Origin: Burkholderiaceae bacterium
Lineage (GTDB): Bacteria > Pseudomonadota > Gammaproteobacteria > Burkholderiales > Burkholderiaceae_C
DNA: 41,688 bases
Direction of reading: 5' to 3'
Assembly: GCA_016790175.1 (NCBI GenBank)
Contig: JAEUPI010000238.1
Coordinates: 1-41,688 of the forward strand
Below the pieces are notes generated by a model. The model did not search any database, was not told the DNA's origin, and saw nothing but the letters and a program-made list of their open reading frames with translations. Of this stretch, positions 24,521 through 33,236 are shown piece after piece (the stretch's first letter is position 1; every line of letters begins with the position of its first letter). The position numbers and the translations under genes are program-made.

Positions 24521-26611
24521 TTGCGGCGCATCGGAAACAGGGCTTTGGCAAGAGACAGCCGGTCGAGTCGAAGCAGTACCAGACCGTCACGCAGCACCCG
24601 CAGCGGGCTCGAGACGGTGCCCTGGCCGCACACCTCGCCAGCCGAGTCGATCCGCCCCGTGACCTCGCGCCGCATCCGGCGCCTGTCGTTCGTGTTGCTG
24701 CTCACCGGCGCCGTGGCGCTGGTGGTCGCACTGGCCGCACTGGTGCCGCTGCTGGCCGGAACCGATTTGTCGGCCGCCGCACGCGAGCGGTTGTTGATGT
24801 TGATGTTCCCCTCGGCACTGGGCGTCGGCGCCCTGGCCGGCTTGGCCATCGTGCAATGGCGCGCGCGGCGCCTGGCCGCCGACACGCTGCGCAGCTCCGC
24901 GCGGGAGTTGCAGCGCGGCGCCTGGCGCTCGGCAGTGAACCGCATGCGCGAGGAACCCCCGGCGGAACCCTCGGCCTTCGGCGATCTGGCCAACCAGGTC
25001 GAAGGCGTCATGGGCGAGTCCGAACGGCGCTGGCAGGCGCGCGTGGAGCTGTCGTCCGAGTGGTACTGGGAGACCGACGAGCGTCATCGCCTGTCGACCT
25101 TGTCGGCCGAGGCACCGATGGTGAAGCCGGCCGATCGTGCGCTGGGCGATCTGCTCGGTCGCCGTCACGACGAGCTGGGTTTCGTGCATCCGCCGGCCGG
25201 CGGCTGGGCGGCGTTCAACCAGATGCTCGAGCGGCACGAGAGTTTTCGCGAGCAGGAGTTCGAGGTCGACGGCCTGGCGGGCCGCGCCAGGGGCTGGGTG
25301 GCGCTGTCGGGCCGCGCGCGATATCACCGCGACGGACGTTTCTCCGGCTACGAGGGCGTCGGCCGAGACATCACGGCACACAAGGAAGCCTATCGGCGGC
25401 TGCAGGCGAGCGAGCAGCGCTACGCGGTGCTGGCCGGCCTGTCGGCCGACTGGTACTGGGCCACCGACGCCGAGCATCGGTTCATCGACGAGGACAGCGA
25501 ATTGCATCGTCGGTTCGGCGCGCTGGCCGATGCCATCGTCGGCCGCACGCGCTGGGAGGTCTATGCCGATGCGCTACCCGAGGCCCAGTGGCGCGCCCAC
25601 CGGGCCGACATGGAGGCCGGCCGCCCCTTCCAGGGTCTGGAATTCCTGGTCAAGCGACCCGACGGCACGCAGATGTGGGTCTCGGTGGCGGGCGCACCAC
25701 GCCACGACGACAGCGGCCGCTTCATCGGCTATCACGGCGTCGGCCGCGACATCACGCTGCGCAAGAAGGCCGAGCAGATGCTGATGCTGCACAACCGCCA
25801 GCTGCAATCCGCGGTGGCCACCCGGACCAAGGAGCTCGAGTACGCCAATCGCGACCTCGAGGCCTTCTCGCGTCACCTGGCGCATGAACTGCGCACGCCG
25901 ATCGCCAACGTGCAAGGCCTGGCCGAGCTGCTGCGTCGCCGCCTCGGCGCACAGATCCAGCCTGAACACGACGAACTGCTCGACCTGCAGATCCGCGCCG
26001 CTCAGGACATGATCGGCACCCTCGAGGCCTTGCTGGCGCTGGCCCGCTCGTCGAGCGAGGCGATCCAGCGCGACGACATCGACCTCAGCCAGTTGGCCCA
26101 GGAGGTGATCGCGACGCTGCCCGCCATCGAGCGCGCGGCGCCGGTGCGTTGGGAGATCGAGCCCGGCCTGCGCGTATGGGCCAGCGAGTCGCAGATGCGC
26201 CTCGTGCTCGCCAACCTGCTGGGCAATGCAGCGAAGTTCACGCGGCGCGTCGCCGAGCCGGTGGTGAGCCTGAGCGGCGTGCTCGGTGCCGGTGGACAGT
26301 TCGTGGTCCAGGTACGCGACAACGGGGCCGGTTTCGACGCGTCGCGCGCGTCGGCGCTGTTCCAGCCCTTCCATCGCCTGCATCGCGACGACGAGTTTCA
26401 GGGTACCGGCATCGGCCTGACGATCGTGCAGCGCATCGTGCAGCGCCATGGCGGCACCATCCGGGCCACCGGCGAGGTCGGTCGTGGCGCCAGCTTCGAA
26501 TTCAGCCTTGGTCAGCGCGAAGGCCTCCAGGCCCAGGCGCCAATGCCCGACGTGTCGCAGCCGCAGCCATTCGACTCCACGATCGCCCCGCCGCGCGAAC
26601 TCGCGGCCTGA
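24521..26611 (+). CDS. Membrane-bound PAS-PAS sensor histidine kinase, no receiver domain
   Basis: A 696-residue kinase. Two hydrophobic segments (about 52-75 and 86-110) are followed by two PAS domains, each with a WYW-TD motif (SSEWYWETDERHR; SADWYWATDAEHR) and each ending in GVGRDIT. HisKA has HELRTP with phospho-acceptor His455. The ATPase part has LANLLGNAAKFT, VRDNGAGFD and GTGIGLTIVQRIV. It starts with TTG at 24521, preceded by GAGGGGACAGG. An in-frame GTG at 24659 would remove the Ser/Arg-rich first 46 residues and is an alternative. It follows flgN by 112 bases on the same strand. No response regulator is adjacent; it may feed the HPt or REC protein at 8213-10880. Confidence 0.88.
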   Translation: MRRIGNRALARDSRSSRSSTRPSRSTRSGLETVPWPHTSPAESIRPVTSRRIRRLSFVLLLTGAVALVVALAALVPLLAGTDLSAAARERLLMLMFPSALGVGALAGLAIVQWRARRLAADTLRSSARELQRGAWRSAVNRMREEPPAEPSAFGDLANQVEGVMGESERRWQARVELSSEWYWETDERHRLSTLSAEAPMVKPADRALGDLLGRRHDELGFVHPPAGGWAAFNQMLERHESFREQEFEVDGLAGRARGWVALSGRARYHRDGRFSGYEGVGRDITAHKEAYRRLQASEQRYAVLAGLSADWYWATDAEHRFIDEDSELHRRFGALADAIVGRTRWEVYADALPEAQWRAHRADMEAGRPFQGLEFLVKRPDGTQMWVSVAGAPRHDDSGRFIGYHGVGRDITLRKKAEQMLMLHNRQLQSAVATRTKELEYANRDLEAFSRHLAHELRTPIANVQGLAELLRRRLGAQIQPEHDELLDLQIRAAQDMIGTLEALLALARSSSEAIQRDDIDLSQLAQEVIATLPAIERAAPVRWEIEPGLRVWASESQMRLVLANLLGNAAKFTRRVAEPVVSLSGVLGAGGQFVVQVRDNGAGFDASRASALFQPFHRLHRDDEFQGTGIGLTIVQRIVQRHGGTIRATGEVGRGASFEFSLGQREGLQAQAPMPDVSQPQPFDSTIAPPRELAA

Positions 26612-26617
26612 GCCTGA

Positions 26618-27985
26618 TCAGAACTTGTACGCCAGCCGGATGCCGCCCCAATGGCGCCCGGCCACGGTGATCGGCGCAGCCGCTTCCTTCAGCAGCACGA
26701 ACTGGCCGCCGCCCATGTCGCGGCGATAGGTCTGCAGCAGGAACGGCTTGGTGTTGCGTGCCGAGGCCAGGCCCGTGCGGTCGTTGAAGATGCGGCGGTT
26801 GCGGCAGTTGGCGGTGTTCCACACCACGTCGCCGATGCGCTGCGAATGGTTGTACTTCTGGTTGTGGCAGGCAATGTAGCCGTTGCGGTCGGCCGCGATG
26901 CAGAACACCATCTGCGGGTCGAACTGCAGCATCGGCTCCTGCACCTGCGGGAACAGCCGATCGGCCAGCGGCGCAAAGCGGGTGGTGTGCTGCTGCGGGT
27001 TGGTGCCTTCCACCGGCACATAGTGCTCGTCGAACAGATCGGCCGCATTGATGCGGCCGCGCGCGAGCGCCTCCTCGAGCAGATCGGCGATGCGCTGCGC
27101 CGCCTGCTGGGCCGCGCCGATGAACCGGGTGTCGCCGGTCTCGATGCCGCAGGCGGCCGTCACCTCGATCAGCCGCTCCGACATGCGCAGGAACGACTCG
27201 GTGCGTTCGAGCGTGGACGACAACGTGCGGTGGGTGCCGGCCATCTCGCCCTCGATGCGGCCCATCTGCGCCTCGAGCCCGGTGCATTGCTCCCGGCTCT
27301 GCGCCGCCGCGCCGCGCATGCGCTCGACGCCCTGCACCAGCTCGCCCAGGGCCACGTGCACCTGGCCCTGGGGTTGCTGCGCGTCCTGTCGCTGGATGTC
27401 GCGCGCCAGCGCACCGATGCGTTCGTCGAGCCGCCCCACGGTGCCCATGATCTGGCGCGACGACTCGTCGACCTTGCCGGCCAGGTCCTTCACGGCGTCG
27501 GCCACGACCGCGAAGCCGCGGCCGGCCTCGCCGGCACGCTTGGCCTCGACCGAGGCATTGAAGGCCACCAGACGCGTCTGCATCGCGATCTGCGTGATCT
27601 GACGGGCGGCGCGCGACACCTCGCGCAAGGTGTCGACGATGCCGCCCACCTCATGGCCCACGGCGTCGACGGCGTCGCGTGCGCGCTCGACCGCCGCCGT
27701 GCTTTGTGCCGCCTCGTCGGCGATGGCCAGCTGGCCGCGCGTGACGTCGCCCAGCTGCCGCGCCAACGCACGCAGCGCCTCGGCCTGCTGTGACGCAGCC
27801 TTGATCGAATCGTCGATCGCGCCGCGCGCCTCGGCGGCATCGCGTCCGAGGTTCGACGCCTCGCGGCTGATGCCGACGATCAGCTCGCGCGGATCGGGGC
27901 CGGCGGCGGCGGCGGTCTGCACATCGGCAGCCTGCAGGCCGGCCGCGTCGGCGGCCGGTCGGATTCGACGCAAAACCTTCAGCAT
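26618..27985 (-). CDS. Soluble methyl-accepting chemotaxis protein with C-terminal sensor-like domain
   Basis: A 455-residue receptor with no transmembrane segment. The signalling hairpin lies in the N-terminal half (about 60-190), including QTRLVAFNASVEAKRAGEAG and RGFAVVADAVKDLA. The C-terminal 130 residues (FDPQMVFCIAADRNGYIACH, NQKYNHSQR, RRIFNDRTGLASARNTKPFL, YRRDMGGGQFVLLK, APITVAGRHWGGIRLAYKF) look like a Cache/PAS-type ligand domain placed after the signalling helices. The gene starts 28 bases after the fliA stop, with GAAGGTG before ATG 27985. It converges on the kinase gene with six bases between the stops. It presumably couples to CheA/CheW encoded elsewhere. Confidence 0.88.
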   Translation of the reverse strand: MLKVLRRIRPAADAAGLQAADVQTAAAAGPDPRELIVGISREASNLGRDAAEARGAIDDSIKAASQQAEALRALARQLGDVTRGQLAIADEAAQSTAAVERARDAVDAVGHEVGGIVDTLREVSRAARQITQIAMQTRLVAFNASVEAKRAGEAGRGFAVVADAVKDLAGKVDESSRQIMGTVGRLDERIGALARDIQRQDAQQPQGQVHVALGELVQGVERMRGAAAQSREQCTGLEAQMGRIEGEMAGTHRTLSSTLERTESFLRMSERLIEVTAACGIETGDTRFIGAAQQAAQRIADLLEEALARGRINAADLFDEHYVPVEGTNPQQHTTRFAPLADRLFPQVQEPMLQFDPQMVFCIAADRNGYIACHNQKYNHSQRIGDVVWNTANCRNRRIFNDRTGLASARNTKPFLLQTYRRDMGGGQFVLLKEAAAPITVAGRHWGGIRLAYKF

Positions 27986-28013
27986 CGGGTCACCTTCGTC
28001 GGCGTTTGGCAGA

Positions 28014-28724
28014 TCACCACTGCTGCAGCCGGCTGCGCAGGCGCGCGATCGACTGGCTGTGCAGCTGGCACACGCGGCTCTCGGTCACACCGAGCACGGC
28101 CGCAATTTCTTTCAGGTTCATGTCGTGTTCGTAGTACATGCTCATCACGTACTGCTCGCGCTCGGGCAGCCGGGTGATCGCGTCGACCAGCGCCTGGCGC
28201 ATGCGCTGGTCCTGCAGCATCGCCAGCGGATTGGCCGACTCGTCGCCCGCATGGCGGTCGAGGAAGTCGTCGCCATCCTCGCCCGACATGTCCTCCAGAT
28301 AGAACAGCTGCGTGCCGCGCACCTTGCCGAGCAGCTCCTGGTAGTCGGCCAGGCTCATCTTCATCTCATCCGCGATCTCGCTCTCGCTGGGCGCGCGGCC
28401 CAGGCGCTGCTCGAGCCGGTGCACCGCCGACTCGATCGAACGCTGATGGCGGCGGTCGCCGCGGCTCATCCAGTCGCTGCCGCGCAACTCATCGAGCATC
28501 GCGCCGCGGATGCGCTGGGTGGCGAAGGTCTCGAACTGCACGCCCTGGTTGACGTCGAAGCGCGACAACGCATCGTTGAGGCCGATCATGCCCACCTGGA
28601 TCAGGTCGTCGATCTCCACGTTGGCCGGCAGCTTGGCGATCATCTGGTGCGCGAGGCGCCGCACGAGCGGGCTGTACTGCTTGAGCAGCCCGTTGGCGTC
28701 GAGTTGGCCCTTGGCGGTGTACAT
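28014..28724 (-). CDS. fliA: RNA polymerase sigma factor for late flagellar genes (sigma28)
   Basis: A 236-residue sigma factor. Region 2 has QYSPLVRRLAHQMIAKLPAN, then VEIDDLIQVGMIGLNDALSR and FETFATQRIRGAMLDELR. Region 4 has AITRLPEREQYVMSMYYEHD, then MNLKEIAAVLGVTESRVCQL and HSQSIARLR. It directs polymerase to flagellin, motor and chemotaxis promoters; four or five candidate sites are listed here. ATG 28724 (MYTAKG, the usual start) has AAAGG six bases upstream. A start at 28757 adds 11 residues that other FliA proteins lack. It follows flhG closely. Confidence 0.96.
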   Translation of the reverse strand: MYTAKGQLDANGLLKQYSPLVRRLAHQMIAKLPANVEIDDLIQVGMIGLNDALSRFDVNQGVQFETFATQRIRGAMLDELRGSDWMSRGDRRHQRSIESAVHRLEQRLGRAPSESEIADEMKMSLADYQELLGKVRGTQLFYLEDMSGEDGDDFLDRHAGDESANPLAMLQDQRMRQALVDAITRLPEREQYVMSMYYEHDMNLKEIAAVLGVTESRVCQLHSQSIARLRSRLQQW

Positions 28725-28753
28725 GGCTAACCTTTGCAACGTCGGTCCGGTGT

Positions 28754-29515
28754 TCAATGGGAGGCCGTCACGGCGCGCTCGTGCGGCGCGCCGGGCCCGG
28801 CGAGTCGATCCTGTGCCAGCTGCGCACGCAGCAGCTGCATCAGCGCACCCTGCACCGCGGGGCCGCCGGGGTCGACCACGGCCACGTCGTGCACGGCGGC
28901 GCCCAGAAAGCGTTCGGCGCAGCTCGCGATGCTCTCGCCGATGCGCGCGGTGCGCGGACCCCGCGGGTCGGCCAGCAGCAGCACGTCGTGCGACAGCCAG
29001 CCCGGGCGCTGCGCCAGCCGCTTCAACGCGGCATAGGCCTCGGTCAGGCTGCGCGGCGAATCCGCGGCCTGCAGCAGCGGCCGCAGCGGCTGCGCGGCGA
29101 ACAGGCGTGCCAGATCACTGGTGCCGGCGTGCACCAGCACGACGTCGGCCTGCGGTGCGGCGCGTGCCAGCGCGTCGAGAAAGGCGGCGCAGCGGCCGTG
29201 GCTGTCGACGTGGCGGATCGGCAGGCCGCGTGCCGCGAGATACGACACCTCGGGTGCCATCGATTCGATGCAGGCAGCAAGTTCCAGCAGCGCCATCTCG
29301 CGCGGCGCCGGCGCACCGTCGGCGGCGTCGACCACCAGCGTATGCAGCCCCAGCGCGCCGAGCGCCGCGCACAGCCGGTCGATCACCAGCTCGGCCGGCT
29401 CGACGAACGGGTTCGACACCAGCGCGATGTGACGCTGCTGCCGCCCGCCGAACAGGCGACGCAGGCCGGCGGCCTGATCGCGTTGGCCCGAACCCTGATC
29501 TGGAGCCATGGCCAT
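28754..29515 (-). CDS. flhG: FlhG/FleN-like protein lacking the ATP-binding P-loop
   Basis: A 253-residue protein in the FlhG position between flhF and fliA. Its N-terminus keeps DQAAGLRRLF (13-22), the DQAxGLRRL motif by which FlhG stimulates the FlhF GTPase. The following strand IALVSNPFVEPAE (about 30-42) stands where FlhG has a deviant Walker A such as GKGGVGKS; no GK or terminal Lys is present. VVDAADG replaces the usual Asp-Ala-Asp switch. The downstream body (DVVLVHAGTSDLARLF, LTEAYAALKRLA, HDVLLLADPRGPRTA) still looks like a MinD fold. It starts at ATG 29515, overlapping the flhF stop as TGATG; an in-frame ATG lies six bases later. Probably a pseudo-ATPase that may still activate FlhF. 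Confidence 0.85.
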   Translation of the reverse strand: MAMAPDQGSGQRDQAAGLRRLFGGRQQRHIALVSNPFVEPAELVIDRLCAALGALGLHTLVVDAADGAPAPREMALLELAACIESMAPEVSYLAARGLPIRHVDSHGRCAAFLDALARAAPQADVVLVHAGTSDLARLFAAQPLRPLLQAADSPRSLTEAYAALKRLAQRPGWLSHDVLLLADPRGPRTARIGESIASCAERFLGAAVHDVAVVDPGGPAVQGALMQLLRAQLAQDRLAGPGAPHERAVTASH

Positions 29516-31152
29516 CAGGCGTGCAACGGCGCGCCCGCGCCGCGGGCCTGCGCTGCGAAGACGAGATTGATCTCCGACGGCTCGACGCGCCAAGCCGGAT
29601 TCGGCGTCGCGCGCAGTGCACGCTCGATCAAGGCGGCCGAAGACAGGCGGTGGAAGTCCTCGGGCACTCGCTGGCCGTTGGCCACGCCGAGCACACGCAG
29701 CTTGTGCCGGATCAGCGCGTCGAGCGTCGGCGCGATCTTGGCCGCCTCGTCGATCTTGGAGACGATGGCACCGCGGCAGCGGTTGGCCGCGTAGCCCTGC
29801 ATCACGTCTTCCACCGTCTCGCCCTGTGCGCCGGCATTGAGCACGAGGATGCGCTGGATCATGCGGTGCGACAGCATCTCCAGCAGCTCGGCGGTGCGCT
29901 CGTCGCGCTGCGCCATGCCGGCGGTGTCGATCAACACCAGCTTCTTGCCCGACAGCAGCTCCAGCAGGTCGTCGAGCGAGGCGCGATCGTGCGCCGTGTG
30001 CACCGGCACGCCGAGGATGCGGCCGTAGGCACGCAGTTGCTCGTGCGCGGCCATGCGATAGGCATCGAGCGTGATCAGGCCGAGATGGGCCGCGCCGTAG
30101 CGGGTGGCGAACGCGGCGGCGATCTTGGCGGTGCTGGTGGTCTTGCCGACACCGGTGGCGCCGATCAGCGCATAGACGCCGCCCACGTCCTCGAGCACCG
30201 GACCGCTCTCGTCGGTGAGCAGATTGCGTTGCAGCACCGAGGCCGCCCAGGCCATTTCGTCGTTCGTCTGCGGCGGCAGATGTTCCACGAGCTTGCGGAT
30301 CAACGCCGGCGAGAAGCCGGCTTCGAGCAGCCGCTGCGACAGCGAGGCCTGACGCGGATGGCGCTGCATCTGCTCCATGAACGCCAGCGCCGAGAAACGT
30401 TCCTCGATCAGGCCACGAACGGAACGCAGCTCGTTCATGACCTCGGCACGCTCGCGCTGGCCCGACGCCGCCTCGGCGAGCGAGGGCACCGGATCGGGCA
30501 GTCGCAGGCCCGCGTTGTGCATCGGGGCGGCGGCCGGCTGCGCCATGCCCGGCCCGGTGCCATGCATCGCCCCCATCGAGCCGTAGGCGGCGTCGTGCAG
30601 CACCGGCGGCACGGCCATCGGCGGCGGCACGGCAGTCGGTTGCGAGGCGTACGTCGGCGGCAGGGCCGCCGCTTGCGCGGCATACGGCGGCGTCGGCGAC
30701 TGCGCGGCGAATGCGGCGACGGACGCCGCCGGCGCCGGAAGCACGATCGGTTCGGCGATGCCCGAGGGCACGCGCGGTGTTTGGTGGCGCACCGGCCCAG
30801 CAGCCTGCGAAGGCACCGCCGCCGGAGCAGCCATGTCCTGCGGCGCCGCAGGCGGCTGCATCGCGGCACGCCGGCGCCGCAACAGCCGCTCGCGCACATA
30901 GTCCTGGAACGAGAGCGTGCTCATCGCCAGGCGGTTCACATCCTGTTCGATCGGCGCGACCGGTGCCGGCTCGGCAGGCACCGCGGTCGCCGCCTGCTCG
31001 ATCTGCGACAGCGCGTCGGGCGCCATCGCCAGCACCTCCACGCCTTCGGCGCAGGGTTTGGTGGACAGCACCACCGCCTCGGCACCGAGCGAGGCCCGCA
31101 CGAGCGACAGTGCGTCGCGCGAGGTACGGGCGGTAAAGCGTTTGAGATTCAA
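29515..31152 (-). CDS. flhF: SRP-type GTPase controlling flagellar placement
   Basis: A 545-residue GTPase. The N-terminal B domain starts LKRFTARTSRDALSLVRASL. A long Pro/Ala/Gln/Tyr-rich linker spans about 110-230. The NG domain has GATGVGKTTSTAKIA (G1), LITLDAYRMAAHEQLRAYG, DTAGMAQRD (G3) and SKIDEAAK (G4). It recruits early flagellar components to the pole in polar flagellates and is regulated by FlhG. It begins with TTG at 31152, preceded by GGAGG six bases upstream, and overlaps the flhA stop as TTGA, so translation is probably coupled. The 3' end overlaps flhG. Confidence 0.95.
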   Translation of the reverse strand: MNLKRFTARTSRDALSLVRASLGAEAVVLSTKPCAEGVEVLAMAPDALSQIEQAATAVPAEPAPVAPIEQDVNRLAMSTLSFQDYVRERLLRRRRAAMQPPAAPQDMAAPAAVPSQAAGPVRHQTPRVPSGIAEPIVLPAPAASVAAFAAQSPTPPYAAQAAALPPTYASQPTAVPPPMAVPPVLHDAAYGSMGAMHGTGPGMAQPAAAPMHNAGLRLPDPVPSLAEAASGQRERAEVMNELRSVRGLIEERFSALAFMEQMQRHPRQASLSQRLLEAGFSPALIRKLVEHLPPQTNDEMAWAASVLQRNLLTDESGPVLEDVGGVYALIGATGVGKTTSTAKIAAAFATRYGAAHLGLITLDAYRMAAHEQLRAYGRILGVPVHTAHDRASLDDLLELLSGKKLVLIDTAGMAQRDERTAELLEMLSHRMIQRILVLNAGAQGETVEDVMQGYAANRCRGAIVSKIDEAAKIAPTLDALIRHKLRVLGVANGQRVPEDFHRLSSAALIERALRATPNPAWRVEPSEINLVFAAQARGAGAPLHA

Positions 31153-33236
31153 GTGGTACCTCCGATGATCGAGCCGATGCGGATCGAATGCGTTTCAGGG
31201 ACCTCGCTGTGCGACAGCACGCGCAGGCGCGGCGCTGCGCGACGCAGCAGCCGGGCCATGGTGGCGCGGATCGCGTCGGGCACGAGCAGGCAGGCGGGGT
31301 GCCCCATGTCTTCCTGATGGCGGGCGCTGGTGGCGGCTTCGCGCGTGAGGTTTTCGGCCACGCCGGGATCGAGCACCGCGCCATGCGGCGATGTCAGCGC
31401 CTGCGTGACCAAGCGCTCGAGATCGGGTTCGAGGGCGATCACGTCGAGCTCGCGCACCGGGCCGTAGATCTGCTGCACGATCGCCGGCGCAAGGTGCAGG
31501 CGCACCAGACGCGCCATGTCGACAGGGTCGGTCACGGTGGCGGCGTGTTCGGCCAGCGACTCGACGATGCCGCGCATGTCGCGGATGTGCACACCTTCTT
31601 CGAGCAGCAACTGCAGGACCTTTTGCACGGTAGCGATGCCGACCATCTTGGGGACCACGTCTTCGATCAGCTTGGGCGCGAGCTTGGTCAGGTGATCCAC
31701 CAGCGCCTGAGTCTCCACGCGGCCGAGCAGTCGCGCCGCATGAACCTGCATCAAGTGTGAGAGGTGGGTCGCAACGACGGTCGCGCAATCAACCACCGTG
31801 AATCCGGCCATTTGAGCCATCTCGCGCTGGCGCTCCTCGATCCACACGGCCGGCAGGCCGAACGCCGGATCGACCACCTTGGTGCCCGGCAGCTGCTGCG
31901 TGGCGCCGCCCGGATTGATCGCCAGCCACATGCCGGGGAAGGCCTCGCCCTCGCCCACCACGGCGCCGCGCAGCGTGATGCGATAGGCGCTGGGCTTGAG
32001 GTCGAGGTTGTCGCGGATGTGCACCGGCGGCGGCAGGAATCCGACGTCCTGCGCGAACTTCTTGCGCACACCCTTGATGCGCACGAGCAGATCGCCCTGA
32101 CGATCCTTGTCCACCAGCGCGATCAGCCGGTAGCCCACTTCCAGGCCCAGCGAATCCACCGGCTGCAGGTCGTCCCAGCTGGCCTCGCCGTTCGGCGCGG
32201 GTGCTGGTGCCGGCGGCTCTGCGGCCTGCGCCGCGAGCAGCGCCTTGCGTTGTTTGAGCCACCAGGCGAGCCACCCGATCGCGGCCGCGATCACCAGGAA
32301 CACGGCGTTGGGCATGCCCGGTATCAGCCCCAGCGTGCCGACAATGGCCGCCGTGACGGCCAGCACGCCCGGCGAATCGAACACCTGCGTGCGGATCTGC
32401 GTGCCGATGTCGTGCTGCTTGCCGACGCGCGAAACCACCATCGCCGCAGCCACCGAGATCAGCAGCGCCGGGATCTGCGCCACCAGCGCGTCGCCCACCG
32501 CGAGCAGGATGTAGCTCTCGCCGGCCTGGCCGATCGACAGGCCATGCTGCGCCATGCCGATGATCAGTCCGCCGACGATGTTGATCAGCAGGATCAGGAT
32601 GCCGGCGATGGCATCGCCGCGCACGAACTTGCTGGCACCGTCCATCGAGCCGAAGAAGTCGGCCTCCTCGCCGACCTCGGCGCGGCGCCGCTTGGCCTCG
32701 GCCTCGTCGATTAGGCCGGCATTGAGGTCGGCGTCGATCGCCATCTGCTTGCCGGGCATGGCATCGAGCGCGAAACGCGCGCCGACCTCGGCGATGCGCT
32801 CGGCCCCCTTGGTGACGACGATGAAGTTGATGACGACGAGGATCGCGAACACGATCAGACCGACCGCGAAGTTGCCGCCGATCAGGAAGTGGCCGAACGA
32901 CTCGATCACCTGCCCGGCCGCGCCGGCGCCGGTGTGGCCCTCCATCAGCACCACGCGCGTCGAGGCCACGTTCAGCGACAGGCGCAGCAGCGTGGTGACG
33001 AGCAGCACCGTGGGGAACGCCGCGAAATCGAGCGGCCGCACCATGTGCGCGGCCACCAGCATCACCATCAGTGCCAGCGAGATGTTGAAGGTGAACAGGA
33101 CGTCCAGGGCCAGCGGCGGCAGCGGCAGCACCATCATCGCCAGCACCAGCACGATGAACAGCGGCGCCATCAACGCCTTGATGGCCGACGCACGGGGGCC
33201 CAGCAGGGCCTGCAGGCGCTGCATCACGGCATTCAT
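31149..33236 (-). CDS. flhA: Flagellar export gate membrane protein
   Basis: A 695-residue membrane protein. The first 310 residues hold several hydrophobic segments, with FAAFPTVLLVTTLLRLSLNV, then ASTRVVLMEGHTG. The conserved FHIPEP-family loop follows: VVTKGAERIAEVGARFALDA, MPGKQMAIDADLNAGLIDEA and EAKRRR. The C-terminal half is the cytosolic docking platform for chaperones and export substrates. It converts the proton motive force into export and forms a nonameric ring. The ATG at 33236 overlaps the flhB stop as ATGA, and its own stop overlaps the flhF TTG. Length and motifs are normal. Confidence 0.97.
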   Translation of the reverse strand: MNAVMQRLQALLGPRASAIKALMAPLFIVLVLAMMVLPLPPLALDVLFTFNISLALMVMLVAAHMVRPLDFAAFPTVLLVTTLLRLSLNVASTRVVLMEGHTGAGAAGQVIESFGHFLIGGNFAVGLIVFAILVVINFIVVTKGAERIAEVGARFALDAMPGKQMAIDADLNAGLIDEAEAKRRRAEVGEEADFFGSMDGASKFVRGDAIAGILILLINIVGGLIIGMAQHGLSIGQAGESYILLAVGDALVAQIPALLISVAAAMVVSRVGKQHDIGTQIRTQVFDSPGVLAVTAAIVGTLGLIPGMPNAVFLVIAAAIGWLAWWLKQRKALLAAQAAEPPAPAPAPNGEASWDDLQPVDSLGLEVGYRLIALVDKDRQGDLLVRIKGVRKKFAQDVGFLPPPVHIRDNLDLKPSAYRITLRGAVVGEGEAFPGMWLAINPGGATQQLPGTKVVDPAFGLPAVWIEERQREMAQMAGFTVVDCATVVATHLSHLMQVHAARLLGRVETQALVDHLTKLAPKLIEDVVPKMVGIATVQKVLQLLLEEGVHIRDMRGIVESLAEHAATVTDPVDMARLVRLHLAPAIVQQIYGPVRELDVIALEPDLERLVTQALTSPHGAVLDPGVAENLTREAATSARHQEDMGHPACLLVPDAIRATMARLLRRAAPRLRVLSHSEVPETHSIRIGSIIGGTT

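Noticed and set aside
28754-31384. One 876-codon protein running through flhF and flhG
   Set aside because: The first two thirds is flhF read in the wrong frame; only the last 253 codons match FlhG.
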